64,000 nucleotides of DNA from Paenarthrobacter nicotinovorans (GCF_021919345.1 NZ_CP089293.1:372001-436000), one strand, 5' to 3'; positions 1-9,372 are shown, numbered from the stretch's first letter. Notes: a model not told the origin generated them from the letters alone. Made by a program: numbers and translations.

Positions 1-537
1 AGTCTGATCGTCACCGAAGTAATACGCCAACATCGAGGAGATCAGCTTCGGACTCCACCCGTCATCCATCCAGACGCCGACCAGCCGGCACAAACCCTCG
101 TCCTTGGCCAGCCTGAAGGGTTTGGGACGGCGCCTGTCCTGATGCGCTTTGGCGTGAGCGACCGAGGCGTAGTACTTCCCGTCCGCGCTCGTGTGGCGTT
201 TGACCTCCCGCCAAACTACGGACTTATCCCGCCCGATCAATGCGCCGATCTTCGCGTAACTGAGGCCCATCCGCACACCCATCTGGATCATGCCTCGCTC
301 TTCCAGACCCAACGCACGGCCAGGGCCCCCGACTGAAGGAGCAGGATCGGCAAGACCTCCGGTAGCACCCCGGTTCACGGTCATCATTAGGCCAGACTGA
401 ACCCACCAATTGTGCCCGGTAGCGTGCACCGCCCCGACACGCCGGGCAGCAGTACGAACAGGCATCCCCGCACACACCAAATCAAGAAACTCAGTACGCG
501 CAGCCTTGGGGAACAACTTGACCATAAAACGCTCCAT
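1..537 (-). CDS. IS30-family transposase (N-terminal part, cut by window edge)
   Basis: The first 179 codons of the transposase are visible, reading leftward from ATG at 537 (a TTG lies just upstream at 540). The section matches residues 1-179 of the complete copy at 10247-11443: an N-terminal helix-turn-helix region (about residues 76-115) that in this family binds the terminal repeats. The DDE catalytic core lies beyond the window edge. No frameshift or stop is seen in the visible part, so the copy could be intact. The gene points away from the hut block. Confidence 0.9.
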   Translation of the reverse strand, partial: MERFMVKLFPKAARTEFLDLVCAGMPVRTAARRVGAVHATGHNWWVQSGLMMTVNRGATGGLADPAPSVGGPGRALGLEERGMIQMGVRMGLSYAKIGALIGRDKSVVWREVKRHTSADGKYYASVAHAKAHQDRRRPKPFRLAKDEGLCRLVGVWMDDGWSPKLISSMLAYYFGDDQT

Positions 538-597
538 CAATCAGAGCGTTGCAACGACCCTATGACTTTGCCGCGCGAACATTGGCATTAACTGTCA
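1..597 (-). mobile_element. IS30-family element, copy 1 (partial, runs off window)
   Basis: This is the transposase 5' end and outer tip of an IS30-like element. It is the reverse complement of the element at 10187-11501: position p here aligns with 10784-p there, with no indel over 597 bases. The tip begins TGACAGTTAATGCC at 597 and differs from copy 2 at four of the outer ~25 positions, while the sampled transposase region looks identical. The element ends 16 bp from the stop codon of the permease gene. Its distal end lies outside the window, so completeness and target duplication cannot be judged. Confidence 0.9.
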
Positions 598-612
598 TAC
601 GGGCGTGGAAAA

Positions 613-2049
613 TCAGGCGGTTTCGTCTACCAATTCGGCCCGGCGCAGGCCACCACCGCGGACCCACAGTTTGTAGGCCACGAACAGGAGTACCAGCCAG
701 GTTCCGCCAACATACAGCGCAACCCGGGTGTCCTCGAAGACTCCGAGGATCACGATGACCATCGCCATGAACGCCATGGTCAGGATGGACGCAGCAGGCC
801 AGAGCGGCGAGCCGAATTCCGACGCCGGCAGGCCCTTGCGCTTGATCTCCCGCTTCATCGCGACGTGCGAAACCAGGATCATCACCCAGACCCACACGGT
901 GGCGAAGGTGGCGATCGAGGCAATGAGCACGAACACGTCTTCGGGGATGACGGCGTTCAAAACGACGCCCACCAGCAGGATGCAACCCATCATCACCACG
1001 GTCATCCACGGAACGCCGTGGCGGGAAATCTTGCTGAAGCTCTTGGGTGCGTGGCCCTGCTGTGCCAGACCAAACAGGATGCGCCCGGCCCCGAAAATGT
1101 CGCTGTTGATCGCCGAGAGCGCGGCGGTGATGACCACGGCGTTGAGGATGTGCGGAGCGGCCGGGATGCCCAGTCCGTCGAAGATCTGCACGAACGGGCT
1201 GCCGCTGCTGCCGATCTCGTTCCACGGGAAGATGCTCATCAGCACGCCCAAAGTCAGCACGTAGAACAGGAGCACCCGCACGGGCACGGTGTTGACGGCC
1301 TGCGGGATGACCTTTTTGGGGTCGGCGGCTTCGCCCGCGGTGATGCCAATCGTTTCGATTCCGCCAAAGGCAAACATCACGACGGCGAACGCTGCCAGGA
1401 GCCCTTCGAATCCGTTGGGGAACAAACCGCCGTGGTTCACGAGGTTCCCCAACCCCGGTGCCACGCCACCGCCGTCGCCCGTTTGGAAACCGAACACGAT
1501 GATCGCCGCACCGCCCACGATCATGGCGATAATCGCCACCACCTTGATCAGCGAGAACCAGAACTCAAGCTCACCAAACACCTTCACGCTGAGCAGGTTC
1601 ATGGCGCCCAGGAACAGGATGATCGCCAGCACCCAGATCCATCTGTCCACCTGTGGGAACCAGAAGCCCATGTAGATACTGAAGGCCGTGACGTCGGCGA
1701 TTGCCACGATCGCCATTTCGAACACGTAGGTCCACCCGGTTACGAAACCGGCGAAAGGCCCCAGGTAGCGGCTCGCGTATTGGCCGAACGAGCCGGACAC
1801 GGGGTGTCGGACGGCCATTTCGCCGAGGGCGCGCATCACCATGAACACGGCCGCGCCGCCGATGATGTAGGCGAGCAGGACGGCCGGTCCGGCCTTTTGG
1901 ATGGCCGACGCCGAGCCGTAGAACAGGCCGGTGCCGATCGCGGATCCGAGTGCCATGAAGCGGATGTGACGGACGTTGAGGCCTCGGCTGAGCGCCGTAC
2001 CTGCGGCCTGGAGGACAGAGCTCTCCACAGCCAGCTTGGTTTGTTGCAT
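613..2049 (-). CDS. APC/AAT-family amino-acid permease, probable histidine transporter
   Basis: This is a 478-residue inner-membrane permease of the amino acid-polyamine-organocation superfamily. It has the AAT signature near the N-terminus ([13 protein letters not shown], then [13 protein letters not shown]) and about 12 hydrophobic segments. ATG at 2049 is chosen because GAGAAGG sits 8 nt upstream; an in-frame start further up at 2124 lacks a site. AAT permeases import amino acids by proton symport. Location beside hutU/hutH and an upstream palindrome (2132-2155) of the same TGTC-N10-GACA type as other hut genes suggest histidine as substrate. That is inference, since proline, GABA or aromatic amino-acid permeases look alike. 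Confidence 0.88.
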   Translation of the reverse strand: MQQTKLAVESSVLQAAGTALSRGLNVRHIRFMALGSAIGTGLFYGSASAIQKAGPAVLLAYIIGGAAVFMVMRALGEMAVRHPVSGSFGQYASRYLGPFAGFVTGWTYVFEMAIVAIADVTAFSIYMGFWFPQVDRWIWVLAIILFLGAMNLLSVKVFGELEFWFSLIKVVAIIAMIVGGAAIIVFGFQTGDGGGVAPGLGNLVNHGGLFPNGFEGLLAAFAVVMFAFGGIETIGITAGEAADPKKVIPQAVNTVPVRVLLFYVLTLGVLMSIFPWNEIGSSGSPFVQIFDGLGIPAAPHILNAVVITAALSAINSDIFGAGRILFGLAQQGHAPKSFSKISRHGVPWMTVVMMGCILLVGVVLNAVIPEDVFVLIASIATFATVWVWVMILVSHVAMKREIKRKGLPASEFGSPLWPAASILTMAFMAMVIVILGVFEDTRVALYVGGTWLVLLFVAYKLWVRGGGLRRAELVDETA

Positions 2050-2131
2050 AGTAAAACCTTCTCGTCTTTGGGAGGGGATCGCTATCCAGCAGATCACTTT
2101 TGACGGCCTTGTGATCGGACTCACGGGTGAT

Positions 2132-2155
2132 TGGTGTCTTTGATCGCAGACACCA
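2132..2155. promoter_or_regulatory. Palindromic operator upstream of the permease
   Basis: Arms TGGTGTCT and AGACACCA are perfect 8-bp inverted repeats around 8 bases. The 18-base core at 2135-2152 is TGTCTTTGATCGCAGACA, i.e. TGTC-N10-GACA, as at the IclR and hutU promoters. It lies 86 bp upstream of the permease ATG and 155 bp upstream of the divergent ALF-repeat gene, so it could control either. Confidence 0.6.
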
Positions 2156-2310
2156 TGCTGTGGGTCTCATCAGAGGGTGGTAAAAGTCATAGTTCCCGGT
2201 CGGATATGATGACCGCGGACAGCTCTTCAACACGGTCAGGCATCCCTCGCATTTCGCGTCGCCCCCTTTGAACTCTGTGCTGACTCTTGCATCTGTTACT
2301 TGGGGGACTC

Positions 2311-4359
2311 ATGATTTCCGTAATCCGCGCTACCCGACGCCGTTGGGCAGCTGCCGTTGTTGCCGTAGTGGCCGGGGCATCCTTGCTCTTTGCCGCACCC
2401 GCGCAGGCCTATGACGTGCCGAATTTTGAGGTTCCGAACGCCTCGCAAGCTCCCGTGCCTTTCGTGGAACGGGTGAGTGACGCCGCTGGCGTGGTTGAGC
2501 TCTGGAAGACCGGCGGTCCCGCAATCCGCACCGCCGCCGCTGCCGCCTTGGTGGGTGGGCCGGACGCGGTCCAGGCATTCCTCGACGGCGGCCAGGACGT
2601 CGCGCTGGCAGCTGACCGGAAGCAGTTGGTCACCGAGCTGACGACACGGGGGAGCGAACATGTCAGGGAGAGCGCGGTCAGGATACTGGCCACTAACGAC
2701 CCCAGCGTGATCACGAGCTTCCTGTCAAAGGGCTGGGCCGGCGCCTGGGATCTCGACCTGCGGATAACGGCCACTCGGTTCCTCAACTACTCGGGTCCCA
2801 TCCGGATGGCTGCTTCCAAGAGCCTGGACAACGGCAGTGAGGCTGTCGAGAAGTTCGTTCTCGAAGGCTGGCAAAAGACCGCTCAGGGCCAGGACCGTGA
2901 GGCGGTAGCCTACCTGACCAATTCGCCCATTGCCGCCGTCACTCGCGGAGCGCAGGCTGCTCTGGACACCTACGACCCTGAAGTCCTTGCTACATACCTG
3001 CGCTACGGTCAGTTCGTTGCCGCAGCGCAGGACCAAAAATTGACTACGGTCACCAAATCACTCGACGCTGTGAGGGCAGATATCGCAGCCAACCCTGCTG
3101 GCTCGGCAGCCGTGGCGGATCGCGCGAAGACTGCTCTGGAGAACGCGCGACACGCCGTTGATGGCCCCAAGAAGACCGACCTGAGGCGCTTGCTGGAAGA
3201 GCGGGACTATCGCTTCTCGCAGGCTTGGCCCAAGCAGGCCATAGACAAAGCCCGGCTCGCATCCCAAGAGCCCGCCAAGGCTGCATTCAAAAAGGCCGCC
3301 GCCGAGCTTCCGGCTTTGCTGTCGACGCTAACGGCCCCTGGTGCTGATCTTGATCCTCTGATCATGGAAGCCCGCCAGGCCACACTGGACCTCGCATTGG
3401 TGGGTACGCCTGAAGTGCGGAAGGCAGCTGAGGCTGCTCTGCTGGGTGGGGACTCTGCCGTCAAGGACTTCATTGCCGATGGTCACGGTCTCGCGAGCGA
3501 ACAGGACAGTGCAGCCTTTGTTAACGACAGGCAGCGTGCTTTCCAGCACATGGCCGCGGGCGGCGTGCACGTGGTCCAGGCTGCTAAGGACGCTGTTAAG
3601 TCCGTCAACCATGCAGATGTCCGGTACTTCCTCGAGTACGGACACTCCGACGCGCAGTACTTGGATAACTCGGAATTGGCCGACGGTCTCATAAGGCTCG
3701 ATTCTCCGGAGCTCCAGACTGCTGCTGGCGTAGCGATGGCGGGCGGGCGAGCGGAACTTCAGGCATTTGCATCAAGCGAACAGTTCACTGCTGCCGAAAA
3801 GGACGCGGCGAATGCCCGGCATACCGCCGCCGTAAACACCGCTCTCGCAGAGCTGTCGCGGCTCACTGACCAGGCAATCCTCGACGCCGGTAGGGCGGCT
3901 GACGCTGCGAAGGCCGCTGAAGCCGCACGCCAAGCCGAGGCCGCGCGCCAGGCCGAGGCCGCGCGCCAGGCCGAAGCCGCTGGTGGGCAGCTTGCGGCCG
4001 GCAGCGTTGATGCATCGCAGCAATCGGGAACAGGAGCAGCCCCGATCGTCATTCCGTGGCCGCGCGAGTACGCTCCCGCCGTCGGACTGGCTGAGACCGG
4101 AGCTGTCACGGAGTCCGTAGAAAAGCCCGCAGCAACGCCTTCGGCCGCACCGAGCATTTCCGTGCCGCCGACGACCTCGGCAGCAAAGGGCTCCACTTCG
4201 GTGGATTCCCAGTCACAGGAGGCGGCTGCTCCGATGGCTGCTTCTTCTGCGGGCATGAGTGGCTGGACCATCGGCCTCATCGTGGCACTGGTCCTGGCAG
4301 CAGCTGGAGCCATCACGTTCCTGTTGCGCCGCAAGGGTCCCTCCCCAGCCGAGGGATAG
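2311..4359 (+). CDS. Secreted, membrane-anchored ALF-repeat protein
   Basis: This 682-residue exported protein is of unknown function. Residues 1-33 form a signal peptide ending APAQA. The body carries at least seven ALF-type short repeats (pattern: A-A-x-x-A-L followed by D/E-A-V-x-x-F-L-x-x-G), e.g. around IRTAAAAALVGG, VRESAVRILATN and VRKAAEAALLGG. Near residue 535 is a tandem A-R-Q-A-E repeat, then a Pro/Ser/Thr-rich stalk and a C-terminal membrane helix (GWTIGLIVALVLAAAGAITF) with an RRK tail. No sortase LPxTG is present. ATG at 2311 has GGGGGA just upstream. ALF repeats are known in actinobacterial secreted proteins but have no established function. Confidence 0.85.
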   Translation: MISVIRATRRRWAAAVVAVVAGASLLFAAPAQAYDVPNFEVPNASQAPVPFVERVSDAAGVVELWKTGGPAIRTAAAAALVGGPDAVQAFLDGGQDVALAADRKQLVTELTTRGSEHVRESAVRILATNDPSVITSFLSKGWAGAWDLDLRITATRFLNYSGPIRMAASKSLDNGSEAVEKFVLEGWQKTAQGQDREAVAYLTNSPIAAVTRGAQAALDTYDPEVLATYLRYGQFVAAAQDQKLTTVTKSLDAVRADIAANPAGSAAVADRAKTALENARHAVDGPKKTDLRRLLEERDYRFSQAWPKQAIDKARLASQEPAKAAFKKAAAELPALLSTLTAPGADLDPLIMEARQATLDLALVGTPEVRKAAEAALLGGDSAVKDFIADGHGLASEQDSAAFVNDRQRAFQHMAAGGVHVVQAAKDAVKSVNHADVRYFLEYGHSDAQYLDNSELADGLIRLDSPELQTAAGVAMAGGRAELQAFASSEQFTAAEKDAANARHTAAVNTALAELSRLTDQAILDAGRAADAAKAAEAARQAEAARQAEAARQAEAAGGQLAAGSVDASQQSGTGAAPIVIPWPREYAPAVGLAETGAVTESVEKPAATPSAAPSISVPPTTSAAKGSTSVDSQSQEAAAPMAASSAGMSGWTIGLIVALVLAAAGAITFLLRRKGPSPAEG

Positions 4360-4394
4360 CCGGCTACGCCTCCGGGCAGTCGGAAAACGTCGTC

Positions 4395-4420
4395 GGAGTG
4401 TCCGGTATACCGGACACTCC
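4395..4420. promoter_or_regulatory. Perfect 26-bp palindrome, probable IclR autoregulatory operator
   Basis: The sequence 4395-4420 equals its own reverse complement. Its core TGTCCGGTATACCGGACA (4399-4416) is the best example of the TGTC-N10-GACA motif in this region. It lies 106 bp upstream of the IclR-family gene and downstream of the ALF-repeat gene, so it could also act as a terminator stem. Its recurrence at other hut genes favours an operator. Confidence 0.7.
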
Positions 4421-4465
4421 CGGCGGCCCGGTGCTGGTCAATGCCTTGTGAAAGGTGCACGCTTG

Positions 4466-4483
4466 AGTACGGGATACCGGACA
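4466..4483. promoter_or_regulatory. Second, degenerate operator copy before the IclR gene
   Basis: AGTACGGGATACCGGACA matches the upstream palindrome core at 15 of 18 positions, with the right half (ATACCGGACA) perfectly kept. It lies 43 bp before the IclR ATG, where a repressor would block transcription. Confidence 0.55.
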
Positions 4484-4526
4484 GTATGCTCCGGCGCCCC
4501 TCAAGATCCCCCAGCAGCGAGGAACC

Positions 4527-5336
4527 ATGACCACCACGCCCACCGCGCCCGGCAAGGCCACGTCCAAAGTCCCGGCTGCCGAAAACACCTTGCGCATCCT
4601 GAAACTGTTGGCTTCGCGGCGAGGGCCGATGGCGGCGTCGAATATCGCCACGGCACTGGGCCTGCCGCGGTCCAGTGTCTACCACCTTCTGGGCGTTATG
4701 GAGGCGAACGGCTTCGTCCTCCATCTGCATGAGGAGCAGCGCTACGGGCTCGGCATCAGTGCCTTCGAACTCAGCTCCGCCTATTCGCGGCAGGAGCCGT
4801 TGTCACGGCTGGGTCGCCCCATGCTGGCGTCGCTGGTCGACGTGATCGGCGAGAGCGCACACCTGGCTGTGCTCCATGGCCGCGATGTCCTTTACATCGT
4901 GGAAGAACGTGCCAAGAACCGCCCAAGCCTGGTGACCGACGTCGGGGTTCGGCTTCCCAGCCACCTCACCGCGTCCGGTCGGGCAATCCTCGCCGCCTTG
5001 CCCAAGTCGCAGGTCCGCGCCCTCTACCCGAACGCTGCGGCCTTCACGTCCCGGCACGATGTCGAGTTTCCCATCATGAAGTACTCCGCCTTGTCGTCCC
5101 ATTTGGACCAGGTGCGCCAGCGTGGCTACGCCACGGAAAACGGCGAAATCACTCCCGGGTTCGGCTCCATCGCCGTCGCCGTGACTGACCACGTTGGATG
5201 GCCGACGGCGGCAGTCGCCGTCACGTTCCTGGAGGACAAAGTGCCGGCTGAGCAATGGCCCGTACTGGCCGCGCGGATCAGGAAAGCCGCCGACGAACTG
5301 TCGGTCCGGATCCATGGTCGCCCGACGGCGGGCTGA
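4527..5336 (+). CDS. IclR-family regulator, probable hut repressor
   Basis: This 269-residue transcription factor has an N-terminal winged helix-turn-helix at about residues 15-75 (TLRILKLLASRRGPMAASNI, then GLPRSSVYHLLGVM). A C-terminal IclR effector domain follows, with HLAVLHGRDVLYIVEE, LPSHLTASGRAILA and FGSIAVAVTD. Two operator-like sites lie directly upstream. Similar sites precede the permease, hutU and hutG, so the simplest model is a histidine- or urocanate-responsive repressor of the hut regulon. The effector is not shown by the sequence. The gene is tail-to-tail with the SRPBCC gene. Confidence 0.88.
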   Translation: MTTTPTAPGKATSKVPAAENTLRILKLLASRRGPMAASNIATALGLPRSSVYHLLGVMEANGFVLHLHEEQRYGLGISAFELSSAYSRQEPLSRLGRPMLASLVDVIGESAHLAVLHGRDVLYIVEERAKNRPSLVTDVGVRLPSHLTASGRAILAALPKSQVRALYPNAAAFTSRHDVEFPIMKYSALSSHLDQVRQRGYATENGEITPGFGSIAVAVTDHVGWPTAAVAVTFLEDKVPAEQWPVLAARIRKAADELSVRIHGRPTAG

Positions 5337-5359
5337 CGCTTAGTAAGCGCCGATGCACC

Positions 5360-5803
5360 CTAGCGGCTGCCCGGCCCGGGGGAGTCGCGTTCAACCATGG
5401 CGCGGAAAGCTTCCAGCTCGCCCCGGAAACTGCCCCGGTAGGATCCCGTGGCGAAGAGTCGTCCCACCACCGTGGACACCAGTCCGCGTGTTTCGAACAG
5501 CTGCTGGATGCGCGTGCCACCACTTTCCGGGGTGAACGTGACATCCGATTCCCCTTTGAGGATCGCGTTGCCGAAGCGGGTGCGGATGTGCCGCGGCCGT
5601 TCCGCGGCGATGACTTCCGTGGGACTTGCCATCCGGCCGAACCACACCGTATAGCTGCTGCCGGCCTGGTCGGTGGAGCCAACGAGATCGGTCACGCGTG
5701 TGACGCCGCCGATCCACTCAGTAAACCTGTCAGGATCCGTCCAGGTGTCGAAAACCCGCTCCGGCGGCGCGGCGACCAAGGTGGACACTCGATACGTTGC
5801 CAT
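5360..5803 (-). CDS. SRPBCC-family (START-like) protein
   Basis: A 147-residue helix-grip-fold protein of the polyketide cyclase/AHSA1-like type. It starts with the typical strand and helix (MATYRVSTLVAAPPERVFDTW), has a middle FGNAILKGESDVTF strand region, and ends with a long amphipathic helix (FRGELEAFRAMVERD). Such proteins bind hydrophobic ligands; none can be named here. It is divergent from hutU, and the hutU operator-like site lies 47 bp upstream of its ATG, so the two may be co-regulated. The reading frame stays open for a further 1.5 kb upstream opposite hutU; that extension is an antisense shadow. Confidence 0.75.
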   Translation of the reverse strand: MATYRVSTLVAAPPERVFDTWTDPDRFTEWIGGVTRVTDLVGSTDQAGSSYTVWFGRMASPTEVIAAERPRHIRTRFGNAILKGESDVTFTPESGGTRIQQLFETRGLVSTVVGRLFATGSYRGSFRGELEAFRAMVERDSPGPGSR

Positions 5804-5849
5804 GGGTCCAGCATGCGCGCATCCGGGCGCGAAAGCGAGAGCATCCGCA

Positions 5850-5867
5850 TGTCTGTAATCCCGGACA
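5850..5867. promoter_or_regulatory. Operator-like site between the SRPBCC gene and hutU
   Basis: TGTCTGTAATCCCGGACA keeps both TGTC and GACA ends of the hut palindrome (14 of 18 matches to the site at 4399). It lies 98 bp upstream of the hutU ATG and 47 bp upstream of the divergent SRPBCC gene. Confidence 0.6.
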
Positions 5868-5965
5868 GCACCGCCCGAAAAGCCGTTCCGGCCGCTTGGT
5901 AAAGGGGCTTTAGTAGAAGCAGAAGATCTTTCCACCACACACTTCCCACAGACGAAGGAGTCACC

Positions 5966-7693
5966 ATGGCACCCGCCGATTTCACTACTGGTGCCCGTCC
6001 GGTCAAGGCCGCCCGGGGTACTGAGCTTACTGCCAAGTCGTGGCAGACCGAGGCGCCGTTGCGCATGCTGATGAACAACCTCGACCCCGAGGTCGCCGAG
6101 CGTCCGGACGACCTGGTCGTCTACGGTGGCACCGGACGCGCAGCGCGTTCCTGGGCTGCGTTCGATGCGATCACCCGGACCCTGGAAACCATGGAGAAGG
6201 ACGAAACCCTGCTGGTGCAGTCGGGTAAGCCGGTGGGTGTCTTCCGCACGAATGAGTGGGCGCCCCGTGTTCTCCTCGCCAACTCCAACCTCGTCGGTGA
6301 TTGGGCTACGTGGCCTGAGTTCCGCCGGCTCGAGGCTGAGGGCCTGATGATGTACGGGCAGATGACGGCCGGGTCCTGGATTTATATCGGCACCCAGGGC
6401 ATCCTGCAGGGCACCTACGAAACCTTTGCCGCCGTCGGAAATAAGCTCGCTGCGGAGGGCCGCCACCCCGCGCCTGCCGCTGAAGGTTCCACGGAAGGGC
6501 CGCTCGCCGGTACCTTGACCCTGACCGGTGGCTGCGGCGGCATGGGCGGTGCTCAGCCGCTGGCCGTGACGTTGAATGATGGCGCGTGCCTGATTGTTGA
6601 TGTGGACGAGTCCCGGCTGCGTCGGCGGGTGGGTAAGCGGTACCTGGACGAGGTCGAAACCGATCTGGACACCGCGATCGCCAAAGTTCAGGCCGCCAAG
6701 GACGAGCGCCGTGGCTGGTCCGTCGGTTACGTGGGCAACGCCGCTGAAGTCTTCCCCGAATTGCTGCGTCGTCATAAGGCCGGCGAAGTCACTTTTGATG
6801 TGGTCACGGACCAGACCAGTGCGCATGACCCGTTGTCTTACCTGCCGGAGGGCATCACCGTGGCTGAGTGGCACACCGAAGCCGAGGCGGATCCGGAAGG
6901 GTTCACCAAGAAGGCCCAGGCTTCCATGGCCCGGCATGTGCAGGCGATGGTGGAGTTCCAGGACGCCGGAGCTGAGGTCTTTGATTACGGAAACTCGATC
7001 CGTGACGAGGCCCGTAAGGGCGGGTATGACCGGGCGTTCGAATTCCCCGGTTTCGTTCCGGCGTACATTCGTCCCTTGTTCTGTGAGGGTTTGGGCCCGT
7101 TCCGCTGGGTCGCGCTCTCGGGCGATCCGGAAGACATCCGCGTCACCGATGAAGCCATCAAGGAGTTGTTCCCGGAGAACAAGCACCTCCACAAGTGGAT
7201 CGACGCTGCCGCGGAGCGGGTGGAGTTCGAGGGCCTGCCGGCACGTATTTGCTGGCTCGGGTACGGCGAACGCGCCAAGGCCGGGTTGTTGTTCAACCAG
7301 CTCGTCGCCGAGGGCAAGGTCAAGGCCCCGATCGTGATCGGCCGTGACCACCTGGATTCAGGGTCCGTGGCGTCCCCGTACCGTGAGACCGAGTCGATGA
7401 AGGATGGCTCGGACGCGGTCGCTGACTGGCCGCTGCTGAACGCACTGACTGCTGCATCCTCGGGCGCTACCTGGGTGTCCATCCACCACGGTGGTGGTGT
7501 CGGTATTGGCCGGTCCATCCACACTGGCCAGGTTTCCGTCGCTGACGGCACGGAACTGGCAGCCCAGAAACTGGAACGGCTCCTGACCAACGACCCCGGC
7601 ATGGGCGTCATCCGCCACGTCGACGCCGGCTACGACCGCGCCATCGAGGTCGCCAACGAACGCGGCGTCCGCATCCCCATGAACGAGAAGTAG
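5966..7693 (+). CDS. hutU: Urocanate hydratase
   Basis: A 575-residue cytoplasmic enzyme converting urocanate to imidazolonepropionate with tightly bound NAD+, the second step of histidine degradation. The length is slightly above the usual ~555. Recognisable family blocks are [20 protein letters not shown], the Gly-rich [16 protein letters not shown]-binding section, [24 protein letters not shown] and [23 protein letters not shown] at 5966 follows GAAGGAG at good spacing. hutH follows after 9 bp, so the two form an operon. Confidence 0.97.
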   Translation: MAPADFTTGARPVKAARGTELTAKSWQTEAPLRMLMNNLDPEVAERPDDLVVYGGTGRAARSWAAFDAITRTLETMEKDETLLVQSGKPVGVFRTNEWAPRVLLANSNLVGDWATWPEFRRLEAEGLMMYGQMTAGSWIYIGTQGILQGTYETFAAVGNKLAAEGRHPAPAAEGSTEGPLAGTLTLTGGCGGMGGAQPLAVTLNDGACLIVDVDESRLRRRVGKRYLDEVETDLDTAIAKVQAAKDERRGWSVGYVGNAAEVFPELLRRHKAGEVTFDVVTDQTSAHDPLSYLPEGITVAEWHTEAEADPEGFTKKAQASMARHVQAMVEFQDAGAEVFDYGNSIRDEARKGGYDRAFEFPGFVPAYIRPLFCEGLGPFRWVALSGDPEDIRVTDEAIKELFPENKHLHKWIDAAAERVEFEGLPARICWLGYGERAKAGLLFNQLVAEGKVKAPIVIGRDHLDSGSVASPYRETESMKDGSDAVADWPLLNALTAASSGATWVSIHHGGGVGIGRSIHTGQVSVADGTELAAQKLERLLTNDPGMGVIRHVDAGYDRAIEVANERGVRIPMNEK

Positions 7694-7702
7694 GCAACAA
7701 AA

Positions 7703-9295
7703 GTGACTATTACTACCCACGAACCCCTGACCGTCACCCTCGGCTCCAGCGGCGTGACCCCGGAAGACGTGGTCGCCGTCGCACGCCACGACGCCAAGGT
7801 GACCATCTCCCAGGAAGCCCTGGACAACGTCGCCAAGGTCCGCGCCCACATCGATGACCTCGCTACCAGCGATGTCCCCGCCTACGGCATTTCCACGGGC
7901 TTCGGCGCCCTGGCCAACCGCCACATCCCCAACGACCTCCGCACGCAGCTGCAAAAGTCGCTGATCCGCAGCCACGCCGCCGGCATGGGCCCGGCCGTGG
8001 AACGCGAAGTGGTCCGCGGCATCATGTTCCTCCGCGCCAAGACCCTGGCATCGGGCCGCACCGGCGTCCGTCCGGTGGTCCTGCAGACCATGGTGGACGT
8101 CCTCAATGCAGGCATCACCCCGCTGGTCCGCGAGTTCGGTTCGCTCGGTTGCTCCGGCGACCTCGCACCGCTGTCCCACTGCGCGCTGGTCCTCATGGGT
8201 GAAGGTGAAGCAACGGGCCCCGACGGCGAGCTCTACGGCGTTGCCGGAAAGGCGCCCGTTGCTGAGCTGCTCGCCCAGCACGGCATCGAGCCCGTCACGC
8301 TGGCTGAGAAGGAGGGCCTGGCCCTCGTCAACGGCACCGAAGGCATGCTTGGCATGCTGCTGATGGCCATCGCCGACATCCGCCTGTTGCTCGCGACGGC
8401 GGACGTCACCGCAGCGCTCAGCGTCGAGGCACTGCTGGGCACCGACCAGGTGTTCCTGCCGGAACTCCACGCAGCACTGCGTCCGCACCCCGGCCAGGCC
8501 GCCAGCGCCGACAACATGCTCCGTGTGCTGTCCAACTCGCCAATCGTTGCCTCCCACAGGATCAACGACACCAAGGTGCAGGACGCCTACTCGCTTCGTT
8601 GTGCCCCACAGGTTGCCGGCGCCGTCCGCGACACCGTGGACCACGCCGCGCTGGTGGCGTCCCGCGAACTTGCTGCCGCCATCGACAACCCCGTGGTCCT
8701 GCCCGACGGCCGCGTCACCTCCAACGGCAACTTCCACGGCGCCCCCGTGGCGTACGTCCTGGACTTCCTGGCCATCGCCGTCGCGGACCTCAGCTCCATC
8801 GCCGAGCGCCGCACGGACCGCATGCTGGACCCGGCCCGCTCGCACGGACTCCCGGCCTTCCTCGCCGGAGACCCCGGAGTGGACTCCGGCCTGATGATCG
8901 CCCAGTACACGCAGGCAGGCCTGGTCTCGGACAACAAGCGCCTGGCCGTTCCGGCATCGGTGGACTCCATCCCGAGCTCCGCCATGCAGGAAGACCACGT
9001 GTCCATGGGCTGGCACGCAGCCCGGAAGCTTCGCAAGGCCGTGGAGAACCTTCGCCGCGTGCTCGCCGTCGAACTCGTCACCAGCGCACGCGCCATTGAC
9101 ATGCGTACGCAGATGTCCGACGGCGAACTCACCCCGGGTCCTGCCGGCACGGCAGTACTTGAGGTGCTTCGCGAAGTGGTGCAGGGACCGGGAACCGACC
9201 GGTTCCTGTCGCCCGAACTCGAAGCGGCTGACCGTTTGGTTGGCTCCGGCGCGGTCCGTGCGGCCGCCGAATCCGCCGTCGGGATTTTGGCCTGA
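7703..9295 (+). CDS. hutH: Histidine ammonia-lyase
   Basis: A 530-residue enzyme that deaminates histidine to urocanate and ammonia, the first step of the hut pathway. The MIO-forming motif is FGSLGCSGDLAPLSHC, with Cys150-Ser151-Gly152 in place of the textbook Ala-Ser-Gly. Other family blocks are YGISTGFGALANRHI, LVNGTEGM, NPVVLPDGRVTSNGNFHGAP and the C-terminal SVDSIPSSAMQEDHVSMG. The start is GTG at 7703, 9 bp after hutU, without a strong ribosome-binding site, so it is probably translationally coupled. Confidence 0.97.
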   Translation: MTITTHEPLTVTLGSSGVTPEDVVAVARHDAKVTISQEALDNVAKVRAHIDDLATSDVPAYGISTGFGALANRHIPNDLRTQLQKSLIRSHAAGMGPAVEREVVRGIMFLRAKTLASGRTGVRPVVLQTMVDVLNAGITPLVREFGSLGCSGDLAPLSHCALVLMGEGEATGPDGELYGVAGKAPVAELLAQHGIEPVTLAEKEGLALVNGTEGMLGMLLMAIADIRLLLATADVTAALSVEALLGTDQVFLPELHAALRPHPGQAASADNMLRVLSNSPIVASHRINDTKVQDAYSLRCAPQVAGAVRDTVDHAALVASRELAAAIDNPVVLPDGRVTSNGNFHGAPVAYVLDFLAIAVADLSSIAERRTDRMLDPARSHGLPAFLAGDPGVDSGLMIAQYTQAGLVSDNKRLAVPASVDSIPSSAMQEDHVSMGWHAARKLRKAVENLRRVLAVELVTSARAIDMRTQMSDGELTPGPAGTAVLEVLREVVQGPGTDRFLSPELEAADRLVGSGAVRAAAESAVGILA

Positions 9296-9331
9296 CGTCG
9301 AATAAAACGCTCATTTCATGGGCAGATTTGT

Positions 9332-9372
9332 CACGCCCCGGTCTTTGTTCGCAACGCAGGCACCGGGGCGTG
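9332..9372. repeat. Inverted repeat downstream of hutH
   Basis: CACGCCCCGGT and ACCGGGGCGTG form an 11-bp perfect stem around a 19-base loop, 36 bp after the hutH stop. No clear T-run follows, so it may be a weak terminator, an RNA 3'-end stabiliser or an operator for the next gene. Confidence 0.5.

Noticed and set aside
865..2103. Plus-strand frame of 412 codons opposite the permease
   Set aside because: Composition (His/Asp/Arg/Gly-rich, no hydrophobic core) is that of an antisense shadow; the permease is clear.
5360..7351. A 663-codon minus-strand frame opposite hutU
   Set aside because: Only its last 147 codons (SRPBCC protein from ATG 5803) have family features and a sensible start; the rest is the antisense shadow of hutU.
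7358..9016. Long minus-strand frame (552 codons) opposite hutH
   Set aside because: Gly/Val/His-rich shadow of a strongly GC3-biased gene; no domain, no start signal, and hutH on the other strand is certain.
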